From Sphingomonas citri (GTDB taxonomy: Bacteria; Pseudomonadota; Alphaproteobacteria; Sphingomonadales; Sphingomonadaceae): a stretch of 64,000 nt of DNA. The DNA lies in assembly GCF_019429485.1 (NCBI RefSeq), contig NZ_JAHXZN010000004.1:124001-188000 (forward strand). The letters are read 5' to 3'. The notes under the pieces were generated by a model. That model was not told the DNA's origin and made no database searches. It worked only from the letters and a program-made list of their open reading frames with translations. A program made the translations under genes and the position numbers. The first letter of the stretch is position 1, and the number at the start of each line of letters is the position of its first letter. Below, in pieces: positions 1-9,087 of this stretch.

Positions 1-512
1 GCGCGCGAGAAAGCGTTCGCGATGCGCGCCGCGTCGAGCGGGTTCGCATCGGTGTAGCTGACGGTGAACAACGGAGTCTGACCCACGCGCGCGGCGGCGA
101 CGTTGGCGAGCAGCGCCGAGGCGAGCGCGTCAATCGACTGGCCGCTCGGGTCCATCGACTTGGCGACCTCGCGGAGGCGCGCGTTGTTGAGCACCGCCTT
201 GTCGCGCAGCACCTGCTTGGCTACCGGCAGCGAGCTGACGATCTGGAGCTGTGCGCTGATCGCCGCATCACGCTCCTGGTCGGTCAGTGAGCGCTGCGCC
301 TGAGCACCAGCATCGCGCGCCAGCGTCGCGGCCGGCGCATATTGCAGCTGCGTCGTGGCAGTGTACTTGGGCGACATCAGCTTGGTGCCGACATAGGCCA
401 AGACCAGCATGGCGGCCACGATCGCGACGCTGAGCGGCAGATGCCGCTTCAAGCGCGAGAACAGCCCGGCGAGATCCTGCGGTCCAGGGTCTCGGATTGT
501 CTCCTGATTCAT
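1..512 (-). CDS. Wzz/GumC-type polysaccharide chain-length protein (N-terminal part)
   Basis: The frame starts with ATG at 512 and stays open to the left edge, giving about 170 N-terminal residues. It reads as a Wzz/GNVR-type inner-membrane copolymerase: a short cytoplasmic N-terminus, a hydrophobic segment at about residues 27-45 (LSVAIVAAMLVLAYVG), then a periplasmic stretch with the typical SPKYTATTQLQY beta element. A coiled-coil-prone region follows (AQLQIVSSLPVAKQVL). Such proteins set chain length and link the polymerase to the outer-membrane exporter. It lies 44 bases downstream of the barrel gene and is the third gene of a wza-barrel-wzz run, so a shared transcript is likely. The C-terminus, and any fused or adjacent tyrosine kinase, lies outside the window. 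Confidence 0.85.
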   Translation of the reverse strand, partial: MNQETIRDPGPQDLAGLFSRLKRHLPLSVAIVAAMLVLAYVGTKLMSPKYTATTQLQYAPAATLARDAGAQAQRSLTDQERDAAISAQLQIVSSLPVAKQVLRDKAVLNNARLREVAKSMDPSGQSIDALASALLANVAAARVGQTPLFTVSYTDANPLDAARIANAFSR

Positions 513-556
513 AAACTACCTGCGCTGGCTGGGATCGATGATGGCATCGCCCTGGG

Positions 557-1882
557 TCAAATTCTGAATTTCAAGCTGGTGAGCGCGCGGAATTCGTTGA
601 TCCCCGGTCCGCGCTGCGCTCCCGAGCTCTGACGCGAGCTGTAATTGGCATCGAGGCTCAACACCCAACGGCGATTGAGCGTATAATCGAAGCCGCCGAC
701 CGCGATGACGCCGGTGTCCTTGCGGTCGATATTCTTGAAGTTGCCGGTGAAATAATCCAGCCCGACATAGGGGACGAGATTGCGAAGCAGCTCGTGATTG
801 ACCCGCACGCCCGTCCGGCTCGCGATATAGCCCGGCGATCCGCGGATCGCGGCTTCCTCTGGCTGACGTGAGGCGACGGCCGAGATGGTCGTGAGCGGCG
901 AGAGGTAATAATCGGCGCGCAGATCGATAGCGATGCCGCCGATCGGCACGAACACCGGACTGGCGTAGGTACGACGAAAATAGCCGACGCCACCGGCGAC
1001 GCGCAACAGCTCGCTGACGTCCGCGATCGCACCCGCACCACCGCGCCACTCGCTGCTGGTGCGATCGTCGAGCGGGTTCGTAGTGACGTAATCGGTGCGC
1101 CGGTAGGTGCCCTGCGCGAAGATCGAATTGTCCGGACTAAGCTGGTACTCGGCGCGCACGGTGCCGCGGTAGACGTCGCGGTCGCGGAACGAGAGGTCGA
1201 GCCGCGTTCCCGTGGTACTTACCGTGTCATTGTAACGGAAGCTGTTGAAGTCACCGCTGAAAGTCCAGCGAAGACGATTGGTGACGACCGCCGCGCGTAG
1301 CATGCCACGCGCCTGATCGACCGCGACGGAGCCCGCCCCGTTGACCGGGAAGTTCGCTTCCTGCTGGCTCTCATAAGTGCGACGATACGAGGCAGCGCCG
1401 CTGACCTGGCTGTCGCCGTAGACGTCGAGCCGCCCGCTCAACTCGGCGAGGAAACCGTCCTCGTCGCGCGGCGAGGTCCAGCGGTAGCGCACGCCCGTGT
1501 AGTTCACCACGCCGCGCAACTCATGCCGGCCCCAGTCGCTGCGGAGCGTCAACTGCGGCGTCACCACCGCAAACGTGTCCGAGCGCGGGTTCGCCGACGC
1601 GCCGACCACGTTGGTGGTGAGCCCGATGCCCGCGCTCACGTCGGGGTAGAGTCGGAAGCTGCCGAGCGGCAGGCCGACCGGCGCGAGCTCGGGCTTCTGA
1701 CGCTCGAGCACACCCTGGTTGCGCCCGGTCTGCGTCGTCAGCGGGATCTCGGAGTCGAGCAGCTGGCCGAACACCTGCGCGTCGGCAGCACCCGGCCAAG
1801 CCGCACCCGCCGCGAGCAGCGCGCTGACCAGCGGTGCGTTCGCCGCCGCGGATCGACGCGCGCGCGAGAGAGCGCCGCGCAT
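557..1882 (-). CDS. Outer-membrane beta-barrel protein (BBP2-like) of the EPS export operon
   Basis: This 441-residue protein has an N-terminal signal peptide (charged start, then an Ala/Leu-rich core ending near AADAQ). The rest is dominated by alternating aromatic/polar strands (for example RHELRGVVNYTGVRYRW and YVGLDYFTGNFKNIDR), as in outer-membrane barrels of the BBP2_2 group found next to wza genes in alphaproteobacteria. Its ATG shares one base with the TGA of the upstream wza-like gene (TGATG), indicating translational coupling. I infer a role in export or anchoring of the polymer; the sequence gives no direct function. It ends in KFRI rather than the usual terminal Phe. Confidence 0.75.
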   Translation of the reverse strand: MRGALSRARRSAAANAPLVSALLAAGAAWPGAADAQVFGQLLDSEIPLTTQTGRNQGVLERQKPELAPVGLPLGSFRLYPDVSAGIGLTTNVVGASANPRSDTFAVVTPQLTLRSDWGRHELRGVVNYTGVRYRWTSPRDEDGFLAELSGRLDVYGDSQVSGAASYRRTYESQQEANFPVNGAGSVAVDQARGMLRAAVVTNRLRWTFSGDFNSFRYNDTVSTTGTRLDLSFRDRDVYRGTVRAEYQLSPDNSIFAQGTYRRTDYVTTNPLDDRTSSEWRGGAGAIADVSELLRVAGGVGYFRRTYASPVFVPIGGIAIDLRADYYLSPLTTISAVASRQPEEAAIRGSPGYIASRTGVRVNHELLRNLVPYVGLDYFTGNFKNIDRKDTGVIAVGGFDYTLNRRWVLSLDANYSSRQSSGAQRGPGINEFRALTSLKFRI

Positions 1883-2442
1883 CAGAAGTAGCGCTCGCCG
1901 ACTCTGATCGTGTCACCCGGCTGGATCAGCAGGTCGTTGGTCACTTTGACGCGATATTCCTGCGGATCGCCCTCACGCTTGACGAACACCTCGCCCTTCT
2001 TGGCGCGATAGGTGAAGCCGCCGGCGCGCGCGACCGCGGACAGGACGGTCATGCCTTGCGCATATTCATACTGGCCCGGCGTGTTGACCTCGCCCAGGAT
2101 ATAGAACGGGCGATAATTGACGATCGTCACCGCCACGCTCGGATTCTGCACGAAGCCGTCGGCCAGCCGCGCGCGGATGTCCTCGGAGACCTGGTTGACC
2201 GAGCGGCCCTTCGCCATCACGCGGCCGATCAGCGGCAGCGTCACGCTGCCATCGGGCCCGACCAGCTGCTCGCCGGTGAGCTCCTGCTCACCGTAGACCG
2301 CGATCTGCACCTTGTCGCCCGGCCCGAGCAGATAGGCGGGCACACTCGTCGCCGCTGTGGGCGCGGGCGCGTTCTGCGCCCCCGCTATGCCCGCGTTGGC
2401 AAGCAGGATCAGACCCCAACAGGCTGTGATACGCACCGACAC
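1882..2442 (-). CDS. Wza/GumB-type polysaccharide export protein
   Basis: This is a periplasmic/outer-membrane polysaccharide export protein of about 186 residues. The poly-export domain begins at the motif YLLGPGDKVQIAVYGEQEL, followed by GPDGSVTLPLIGRV and an SLBB-like segment (FYILGEVNTPGQYEYAQGM). GTG at 2442 is chosen because GGGGAG lies just upstream and the product then starts with a normal signal peptide (VSVRITACWGLILLANAGIAGAQ). The in-frame ATG at 2577 would add an uncharacteristic leader. There is no lipobox cysteine after the signal peptide, unlike E. coli Wza, so it may not be lipid-anchored. It is first in the export operon and divergent from the glycosyltransferase at 2653. 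Confidence 0.85.
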   Translation of the reverse strand: MSVRITACWGLILLANAGIAGAQNAPAPTAATSVPAYLLGPGDKVQIAVYGEQELTGEQLVGPDGSVTLPLIGRVMAKGRSVNQVSEDIRARLADGFVQNPSVAVTIVNYRPFYILGEVNTPGQYEYAQGMTVLSAVARAGGFTYRAKKGEVFVKREGDPQEYRVKVTNDLLIQPGDTIRVGERYF

Positions 2443-2652
2443 TGCTCCCCGGTTAACGGCGTGGATACCTACCAGTGATGATCGCGCGCCGTCAACATGG
2501 TGCGGCGCAGCATGATGTCCTGTTCTGATATGGTAAGTACTGGTTTTTCCGTTGCATCGGGTGTCGTCTCGCCACACTCTAAGCGCTCAGGGGCCAGTGT
2601 ACGCGGGCGTTAGTCGGGGCGACTTCCAATAGATACGTCAATCGTTCTCGCG

Positions 2653-3822
2653 ATGGTGGCGGCCGCTATGTTGTTGGCATGCGCGGTCCATCCGCTGCTG
2701 ACCTATCCGCTCAGCCTGCGCCTCTTCGTGCGCGCGCGCCCGGCGGTGCCGGCTGCGGCACTCCGTTCGCCGCCGCCGTCGCTCGCGATCTGCATGAGCG
2801 CCTATAACGAGCAGGACGTCATCGCCGCCAAGGTGGAGCGGTTGCTCGAGGTCGCCGCGGCCTACGGCCCGGCGACGATCCACGTCTACGCCGACTCACC
2901 CCAGGACGGCACGGTCGCGATCCTCGAGCGCTACGCCGATCGGATCGATCTGGTGGTGGGCGCCGAGCGCGCCGGCAAAACCTTCGGGATGAACCTGCTC
3001 GTGGCGCGCAGCCGCAGCGACTATATCCTGTTCACCGACGCCAACGTCGAGAGTCAGGTCGACGTCGCGACGCGGCTGGCGCGGTGGCTCGCCGATCCCA
3101 GCGTCGGCTGCGCTACGGCGCGGCTTGTCTACTCCAATTCGGACGAGACCGCGACCGCCGCCCTCGGCTCGGGCTATTGGCAGCGCGAGGAGCAGATCAA
3201 GCGCATCGAGAGCGATCGCATGGGGCTGATCGGCTGCGACGGCGCCATGTTCATGATGCGGCGCGCGCTGCATCGCGCGCCGCCGCCGCACCTGATCGAC
3301 GACCTGTTCCTCAGCCTCACCATCCTGATCGCGGGCAAGCGCATCGTCAGCGCCGACGACGTCGAGGTGTATGAGCGCAGCGCCACCGGCGCCAACGAGG
3401 AGAAGCGGCGCAAGCAGCGGATCGCGTGCCAGGCGCTCAACGTGCACCGCGCGATGTGGCCGCAGCTGCGCCGCATGCGTTTCCTGCCGCTCTACGCTTA
3501 TGTGTCGCACCGTCCGATGAAGTGGCTGATGCCCTTCTTCGTCGCGGGCGCGACGCTGTGCGCCGCGCTCGGCTTCGCGCTGGCCGCGGGCTGGGCGGTC
3601 ACGGGCGCGCTGGCGCTGCTCGGCGCGCTGCTGCTCGTGATCGGCGAGAAGACCCAGGCCAAGCCGCTGTCGCTCGCCTCCTCGGCGGTGCTGAGCCTCT
3701 ACGGCGTCGGCGTCGGCGTGATCGAGTCGGTGTTCATGGGCAAGACCTACACGGTGTGGGACCCGGCTTTGTCGGTGCGGCTCGACCCGCAGCCGAGCGC
3801 GACCGACGCGGTGTCACGATGA
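2653..3822 (+). CDS. Membrane GT2 glycosyltransferase
   Basis: A 389-residue family-2 glycosyltransferase related to processive or N-acetylglucosaminyl-type enzymes. After one N-terminal hydrophobic segment the GT-A core shows SLAICMSAYNEQDVIAAK, a DSPQDGT turn and the metal/nucleotide element FTDAN. It then has GCDGAMFMMRR and the DDLFLSL acidic site. Two or three C-terminal membrane segments (about residues 295-350) anchor it. It probably adds sugars to the lipid-linked EPS intermediate on the cytoplasmic face; donor and acceptor are not predictable. Its stop overlaps an ATG of the next frame (ATGA at 3819-3822). The N-terminus could begin a few codons earlier, since no clear ribosome site precedes 2653. 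Confidence 0.8.
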   Translation: MVAAAMLLACAVHPLLTYPLSLRLFVRARPAVPAAALRSPPPSLAICMSAYNEQDVIAAKVERLLEVAAAYGPATIHVYADSPQDGTVAILERYADRIDLVVGAERAGKTFGMNLLVARSRSDYILFTDANVESQVDVATRLARWLADPSVGCATARLVYSNSDETATAALGSGYWQREEQIKRIESDRMGLIGCDGAMFMMRRALHRAPPPHLIDDLFLSLTILIAGKRIVSADDVEVYERSATGANEEKRRKQRIACQALNVHRAMWPQLRRMRFLPLYAYVSHRPMKWLMPFFVAGATLCAALGFALAAGWAVTGALALLGALLLVIGEKTQAKPLSLASSAVLSLYGVGVGVIESVFMGKTYTVWDPALSVRLDPQPSATDAVSR

Positions 3823-3839
3823 TCGACACGGGAGACAGA

Positions 3840-5012
3840 ATGGATCGGCCGACCCTGCACGAGGCGGCGCCGCCCGCGGCGCCGGCGCGCGTGTTGCCCG
3901 CCGAGCTCGCCATCGTGGTGCCGGTGTACAATGAGTCGCGCAACGTGCCGCTGCTGGTCGCCGCGCTCGACGCCGCGCTGACGGGCGTCCGCTGGGAGGT
4001 CGTCTTCGTCGACGACAACTCGCCCGACCGCACCGCCGATCAGGCGCGCGACCTCGCGCTGGCCGATCCGCGCGTGCGGGTGGTGCAGCGTTTCGGCCGG
4101 CGGGGCCTGTCGACCGCCTGCATCGAGGGCATCCTCGCCACCGCGGCGCCCTATGTCGCGGTGATGGACGGCGATATGCAGCACGACGAGCGCGTGCTCA
4201 CCGACATGTTCCGCCGCATCACGCGGGGCGACGTGGACGTCGTGGTCGGCAGCCGCTACGTCGCCGGAGGCGGGGTGGGTGAGTGGGATCGTCGCCGCGC
4301 CGCGATGAGCCGCTTCGCCACGCGGCTCGCCGGGCGGCTGACGCGCGCGCCGATCACCGATCCGATGAGCGGCTTCTTCATGCTGCGCCGCGACGCCTTC
4401 ATGGCGGCGCTGCCCAATCTATCTACCGTGGGCTTCAAGATCCTGCTCGACATCGCCGCCTCGACTCCAGAGCCGCTGCGCGTCGCCGAGGTGCCCTATA
4501 CTTTCCGCACCCGCCAGCACGGCGAGAGCAAGCTCGACAGCCTGGTGCTGTGGGAATATCTCCAGCTTCTGCTCGACAAGATGTTCGGGCGCTACGTGCC
4601 GGTGCGCTTCATCAGCTTCGCGATGGTCGGCGGCTCGGGCGTGTTCGTCCACTTCCTGGTGCTGACGATCGTGCTGGAGTCGCTGCTCACGTTCGGCGAC
4701 GGCGCGGCGCATCAGGGGCGCTCGTTCGCGATCGCGCAGGGCGCCGCCACGCTCGTCGCAACCACCAGCAACTTCCTGCTCAACAACCTGCTGACCTATC
4801 GCGACCAGCGGCTCACCGGGCGACGGCTGTGGTGGGGCTGGCTCAGCTTCAACCTGGTGTGTGGCATCGGCTTCCTCGCCAATGTCGGGATCGCGCACTA
4901 TCTGTATCAGCGACAGAATTACCTGATCGTGTCGGCGCTCGCCGGGATCGCGGTGACCACGGTGTGGAACTACGCGATGTCGTCGATCTTCACCTGGCGC
5001 AAACGCGGCTGA
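3840..5012 (+). CDS. GT2 dolichyl-phosphate-mannose-synthase-like transferase fused to GtrA
   Basis: The first 240 or so of 390 residues are a DPM1-like GT2 domain (LAIVVPVYNESRNVPLLV, VVFVDDNSPDRT, catalytic MDGDMQHDE, DPMSGFFMLRR). The remainder is a GtrA-type domain of four membrane helices (VPVRFISFAMVGGSGVFVHF ... NFLLNNLLTYRDQR). Such fusions transfer a sugar to polyprenyl phosphate and help present it for use outside the membrane, which fits the GT39-type transferase encoded next. ATG 3840 has GGGAGA six bases upstream. An alternative ATG at 3819 overlaps the previous stop, so coupling is likely either way. The open frame extending back to 3426 lies over the upstream gene and is not its start. 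Confidence 0.85.
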   Translation: MDRPTLHEAAPPAAPARVLPAELAIVVPVYNESRNVPLLVAALDAALTGVRWEVVFVDDNSPDRTADQARDLALADPRVRVVQRFGRRGLSTACIEGILATAAPYVAVMDGDMQHDERVLTDMFRRITRGDVDVVVGSRYVAGGGVGEWDRRRAAMSRFATRLAGRLTRAPITDPMSGFFMLRRDAFMAALPNLSTVGFKILLDIAASTPEPLRVAEVPYTFRTRQHGESKLDSLVLWEYLQLLLDKMFGRYVPVRFISFAMVGGSGVFVHFLVLTIVLESLLTFGDGAAHQGRSFAIAQGAATLVATTSNFLLNNLLTYRDQRLTGRRLWWGWLSFNLVCGIGFLANVGIAHYLYQRQNYLIVSALAGIAVTTVWNYAMSSIFTWRKRG

Positions 5013-5046
5013 ACACGCCGCGCTCGCGCGGGGGAGAGGGGACGGG

Positions 5047-6606
5047 ATGGAGCGGAGCGACACCGCGCGGCGCTGGCCGGGCTCGGGGCTCGAGTCGCGG
5101 ATCGGGCTCGCCGCGCTGACCGCGGCGGTGCTGGTGGCGGCGATGGTTCGGCTCGCCTTCTCCGATTACTCTCTGTGGTTCGACGAGCTCGCCTCGGTGT
5201 TCTTCGCGTCGCAGCCGACCGAGCGGCTGTGGAGCGCGTGGATGCTGCGCGAGACCAACCCGCCGCTGTTCTACACGCTGCTGCGCTGGTGGATCGAGGG
5301 CACCGAGCTGAGCGACGCCGGGCTGCGCGTGCCCGGTATCGCCGCCAGCCTCGCCGCGATCGGGGTGATCTATGCCGCGGTGGCACGCGCTTACGGACGT
5401 CGCGCCGCGGTCGCGGCGGCGCTGCTGCTCGCGCTGTCGCCGCAGCAGCTGTACTTCTCGCACCAGGTCCGCGCCTATATCTTCCTGTATCTCGCGGTGG
5501 CGGTGTCCTTCGCCGGGCTGGTCCAGATCGTTCTGGCGACCACGGCGCGCGCGCGCGCGATCGGCTGGGTGCTCTACGTGATGGGCGCGGTCGCGGGCAT
5601 CTATCTGCACACCACCGGCCTGATCTGGCCCGCCACCGCGACGCTGGCGCTGATGCTGGTCGACGCGCGCTTCCGACCCTTCCGCGGCGGGCTGTGGATC
5701 GCGCTCGCGGTCGCCGGCGGTATGATCGTGCTGGGCTCGTCCTGGTGGCTGTACATCACCTTCCGCCAGCTCGCCCAGCCCAACGGCAATCTCGGCTGGA
5801 TGCAGGGTCTGGGGCTGACCAAGAGCGCGCTCGTCTACGTCGCCACGCTGTTGCAGTCGCGCCAGATCAGCGCGCTCCAGCTGCCTGCGCCACTGCTGGT
5901 GGCGGGGTTTGCCGCGCTGGGGGCGTGGCGCGGGCGCGGCGAGGCGGTGACGCGGCTGACGCTCGCCTGCCTCGCGACCGGCACCGCGCTGTTCCTCGTG
6001 CTCAACCTCAAGCAGCCGATCTTCCTCGACCGCACCATCCTGTGGCTGTCACTGTTCCCGCTGGTGCTCGCGGCGCGCGGCGTCGGCACGCTGCGCGGGC
6101 GCGGCTATGCCGCCGCACTGGTCGCGCTCGCGCTGGCGCTGGGGGTGAGCGTCGCGCTCACGCGGCCGCATCTGCCCAAGGAGGACTGGCGCGCGGTGGT
6201 GACCCGCGTCGCCGCCGACCCCGGCGCCGCGCTGCTGGTCGACGGCGAGGCGATGGGGGTGGCGACGCAGATGGCGTGCCGCGTCCAGCTGCACCGTCCG
6301 GCCTGTCCCTTCGCGGTGGTGCCGCTCGTCGCGCCGGGGCCGCAGCTCGACAGCTGGGGGCGCGGCCTCGCCGCGCGTGCGCCGGCGCGTGGGGGGCGGC
6401 TGGCGTTGCCGGCGGACGCGCGCGCCTATGTGCTGCGCCGCCCCTTCCATGACGCGCTCGTCGACGTGCAGCGCACTGGGCTGCTGCGCGGTGCCGACGC
6501 GACTCCGCCCGAGGCGCCGGTGGTCGTCGGACCGTACCCGCCCGCGCTGCTCGTGGCGGTAGCGGGGCGCACCCGAGTGAGCGATGGCACGATACGAGTG
6601 CCATAG
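5047..6606 (+). CDS. GT39/ArnT-like polytopic glycosyltransferase
   Basis: A 519-residue GT-C fold membrane protein. Near the first periplasmic loop it carries the acidic motif SLWFDELASVF, where Asp-Glu is the usual catalytic site of PMT/ArnT-like enzymes. NPPLFYTLLRWW and HQVRAYIF follow, then about ten hydrophobic segments. Enzymes of this type use polyprenyl-phosphate sugars as donors on the periplasmic side. The preceding gene encodes a synthase that could make such a donor and starts only 34 bases upstream of this gene's boundary. The C-terminal 130 residues are soluble and Ala/Arg rich. The acceptor, whether EPS or protein, is unknown. Confidence 0.75.
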   Translation: MERSDTARRWPGSGLESRIGLAALTAAVLVAAMVRLAFSDYSLWFDELASVFFASQPTERLWSAWMLRETNPPLFYTLLRWWIEGTELSDAGLRVPGIAASLAAIGVIYAAVARAYGRRAAVAAALLLALSPQQLYFSHQVRAYIFLYLAVAVSFAGLVQIVLATTARARAIGWVLYVMGAVAGIYLHTTGLIWPATATLALMLVDARFRPFRGGLWIALAVAGGMIVLGSSWWLYITFRQLAQPNGNLGWMQGLGLTKSALVYVATLLQSRQISALQLPAPLLVAGFAALGAWRGRGEAVTRLTLACLATGTALFLVLNLKQPIFLDRTILWLSLFPLVLAARGVGTLRGRGYAAALVALALALGVSVALTRPHLPKEDWRAVVTRVAADPGAALLVDGEAMGVATQMACRVQLHRPACPFAVVPLVAPGPQLDSWGRGLAARAPARGGRLALPADARAYVLRRPFHDALVDVQRTGLLRGADATPPEAPVVVGPYPPALLVAVAGRTRVSDGTIRVP

Positions 6607-6833
6607 CTGGCCTAGCAACTGTCCCACCGAGAGACCGGGTGGCGGGCACGCAGCGAGGGCGGCCGTGGACGGCGCACTCGGAAAATCCACGCGTTGGCCC
6701 GCAGCAGCCATGCGACATGCCGCGAGCGCGGTGCTTGCTTCGCCTCGGGGTGCTGCTTAATGCCGCGTCGGTCGCATCTGCGCTCAGCGCAAGTAGCGCT
6801 TTCCCAACCACCTTCGGCTCCGCGGCGGCATCT

Positions 6834-8039
6834 GTGAACATCCTGATCGTGAACGCGCTCTACCCGCCCCACCGGATCGGTGGCGCCGAGAAGTCGGTAT
6901 CCCTGCTGGCCGAGGGACTCGCGCGCGCGGGCGATCGAGTCACCGTGGCGACGCTCGACGATATCGCGGCGCCGACCACCGAGCGCCTGACCACGGGCGC
7001 GGAGATCCACCGCTTCCCGCTCGACAACATCTATTGGCCTTATGGCAAGGTGGTTATCGACCGTTCGGCGATCGCGGGCTTCCGCTGGCACCTGCGCAAC
7101 AGCTGGAACCGGCGCGCGGCGCGGCGCGTGGGCGCGCTGATGGACCAGGTGCGGCCCGACGTGATCCACTGCAACGTGCTCACCGGATTCAGCAACGCGG
7201 TCTGGTCCGAAGCGTCGCGGCGGGGGATCCCTATCGTGCAGACGCTTCGCGACTATGCCGTGGTGTGCGTGCGCACCTCGCTGTTTCAGCACGACCGGAC
7301 GTGCACGAAGCGTTGCGCCGAGTGCCGGCTGCTGACTTTCCCCAGCAAAAAGGCGTCGCGCCAGGTCACCCAGCTCGTATCGATCAGCCATTTCGTCGAC
7401 GCCAAGCACCGCGAGTTCGGTTTCTTCGAGGGCGTGCCGGGGCGCCGTATCTTCAACATCATCCCCGATCCGCAGCGCGACGACGCGCCACCGCGCGAGG
7501 GACCGCTGACCTTCGGCTATATCGGCCGGGTCGAATCGGGCAAAGGCATCGAGGTGGTGCTCGACGCCTGCTCCCGCCTCGAGCGCGCGGACTGGCGCCT
7601 GCGCGTTGCCGGCGTGGGGCTGCCGAGCTATGTCGAGGAGCTGCAACGGCGTTATCCCGACCCCCGGATCGAGTGGCTCGGCTTCGCCGACTCGGCCGCC
7701 TTCTACGAGTCGATCGATGTCGCGCTGATCTCCTCGATCTGGCCGGAGCCGCTGACGCGCACGCTGATCGAGGCGACCAAGTACGGTCGCAACGTGATCG
7801 CGGCGGACTCGGGCGGCATCCCCGAGATCGCCGACCTGCCGCGGCGCTCGGCGGTCTACCCCGCCTATGACAGCGCGGCGCTCGCCGCGGCGATGACGAC
7901 CGCGATCGACGAGCGCGACGATTGGCGTCAGGGCGGGGTCGGGCGCCCCGATCTGCTCGCGTCCTTCTCGGAGGAAGCCGTCGTCGCGGCCTATCGCGAC
8001 GTCTTCACGGACGCGATCGCGGCCAAGGCCGCCGCGTGA
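6834..8039 (+). CDS. GT4 glycosyltransferase with four-cysteine motif
   Basis: A GT-B family-4 glycosyltransferase of 401 residues. The N-terminal motif ILIVNALYPPHRIGGAEKSV and the donor-site region (FGYIGRVESGKGIEVVLDA ... EPLTRTLIEATKYGRNVIA) are clear. GTG 6834 is chosen because homology-like sequence begins at VNILIVNALYPP. The in-frame upstream stretch back to 6639 has no protein-like content. Between the two lobes lies Cys-x11-Cys-x3-Cys-x2-Cys (residues 145, 157, 161, 164), which is repeated with identical spacing in the GT4 gene at 19914-21113. It follows the GT39-like gene after a 227-base gap and probably contributes one linkage of the EPS unit. Confidence 0.8.
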   Translation: MNILIVNALYPPHRIGGAEKSVSLLAEGLARAGDRVTVATLDDIAAPTTERLTTGAEIHRFPLDNIYWPYGKVVIDRSAIAGFRWHLRNSWNRRAARRVGALMDQVRPDVIHCNVLTGFSNAVWSEASRRGIPIVQTLRDYAVVCVRTSLFQHDRTCTKRCAECRLLTFPSKKASRQVTQLVSISHFVDAKHREFGFFEGVPGRRIFNIIPDPQRDDAPPREGPLTFGYIGRVESGKGIEVVLDACSRLERADWRLRVAGVGLPSYVEELQRRYPDPRIEWLGFADSAAFYESIDVALISSIWPEPLTRTLIEATKYGRNVIAADSGGIPEIADLPRRSAVYPAYDSAALAAAMTTAIDERDDWRQGGVGRPDLLASFSEEAVVAAYRDVFTDAIAAKAAA

Positions 8040-8051
8040 GCGCGCCGCATG

Positions 8052-8065
8052 TTGCAGTGCGACAA
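8052..8065. promoter_or_regulatory. TGC-rich partial palindrome, possible regulator site
   Basis: The sequence TTGCAGTGCGACAA lies in the gap between two glycosyltransferase genes, about 75 bases before the next start. Its core TGCAGTGC recurs at 9091-9098 before the flippase gene. The reverse complement has a GCACTGCA core, which resembles the TGC-rich sites described for PhaR/AniA regulators. The assignment is inference only. Confidence 0.25.
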
Positions 8066-8139
8066 GGTCGCTTGTACGCCCACCCGCGCCGCTGGCGGAC
8101 TGCCATGCGGCGCGACGGTGCACCAGGAGGTTGCCGGCA

Positions 8140-9063
8140 GTGAAGCTCAAGCGCGCACTACGGGCGGCCTTTCCCCGCGGCTACCGCTGGCTCGGTCGGC
8201 TCAAGCGCCTGTTCGACGTCGCCGGGCCACGCGAGGAGCGCCGTCGGCTCGCCGCCGCGATCGCGGCGACCGATGCGTTCCCCGCGGTAGGTGAGCGACG
8301 AGCCCATGGTCTGGCCACGCCGCTGGTGGTGTCACTGACCTCCTATCCCAAGCGCTACGCCACTTTGGCGCGGACGCTGCGCAGCCTGCTGGACCAGAGC
8401 GTCCGCCCCGACCGCCTCGTGCTGTGGCTGACCGCGACCGACCGAGGCGCGCTACCCGCCGACGTGCTCGCGCTGGTCGAACACGGGCTGGAGATCCGGG
8501 AATGCGCGGACCTGCGATCGGCCAAGAAGCTGCTGCCCGCGCTCGCCGCCTTCCCCGACGCGACGATCGTGACCACGGACGACGATGTCTATTATGAGCC
8601 GCGCTGGCTCGAGCGGCTGGTCGATGCCGCCGGCGCTCATCCCGGTGCGGTGATCGGCTATCGCGGCCACGTCGCCCATTTCGACTCCGCCGGGCAGCCC
8701 GCTGCCTATGAGGACTGGACGTTCGATACCGACGCCACGGCGGACGTCGGCCCTGGCCGTCTGCTGTTCCTGACAGGCGTGTCGGGTATCCTCTACCCAC
8801 CGGGGGCGCTGCACGAGGACGTGCTCGACGCCGAATCGTACCTGGCGCTCTGTCCGCGCGCGGACGACATCTGGTTCTTCGCCATGGCGGTACGTAACGG
8901 TACGCCGCGGCGGCGGGTGCCGCATCGCATGCCCGTGGTGGAATGGCCGGCGTCGCAGGAGAGCGCGCTCAACAGCTACAATTTCCATGAGTCTGGCAAC
9001 GACGCGCAATTCGCGGCGCTGCTGGAGCAGATGCCCGAGCTGCGCTCGCTGCTCCGCGCCTAA
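8140..9063 (+). CDS. Putative glycosyltransferase with DXD motif
   Basis: A 307-residue protein with a GT-A-like core. It shows LVVSLTSYPKRYATLARTL, then a Rossmann-like run and the acidic metal motif IVTTDDDVYYEP, with a downstream FLTGVSGILYPP and an acidic PRADDIWFF segment. This pattern matches glycosyltransferases annotated only generically in capsule loci. No membrane segment is evident, so it should act in the cytoplasm. GTG 8140 is preceded by AGGAGG nine bases away, which decides the start against the in-frame TTG at 8131. It sits between a GT4 gene and a flippase gene on the same strand. Substrate is unknown. Confidence 0.65.
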   Translation: MKLKRALRAAFPRGYRWLGRLKRLFDVAGPREERRRLAAAIAATDAFPAVGERRAHGLATPLVVSLTSYPKRYATLARTLRSLLDQSVRPDRLVLWLTATDRGALPADVLALVEHGLEIRECADLRSAKKLLPALAAFPDATIVTTDDDVYYEPRWLERLVDAAGAHPGAVIGYRGHVAHFDSAGQPAAYEDWTFDTDATADVGPGRLLFLTGVSGILYPPGALHEDVLDAESYLALCPRADDIWFFAMAVRNGTPRRRVPHRMPVVEWPASQESALNSYNFHESGNDAQFAALLEQMPELRSLLRA

Positions 9064-9087
9064 CGAGGGCGCGGGGGGTCGCGCTAT

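Noticed and set aside
5047..6606. Protein O-mannosylation enzyme
   Set aside because: The GT39-type fold allows it, but the EPS context and lack of any target protein nearby make a polysaccharide role as likely; left as a general call.
6639..6833. Longer start for the GT4 gene
   Set aside because: The extra 65 codons lack any GT4-like sequence; the family N-terminus begins at GTG 6834.
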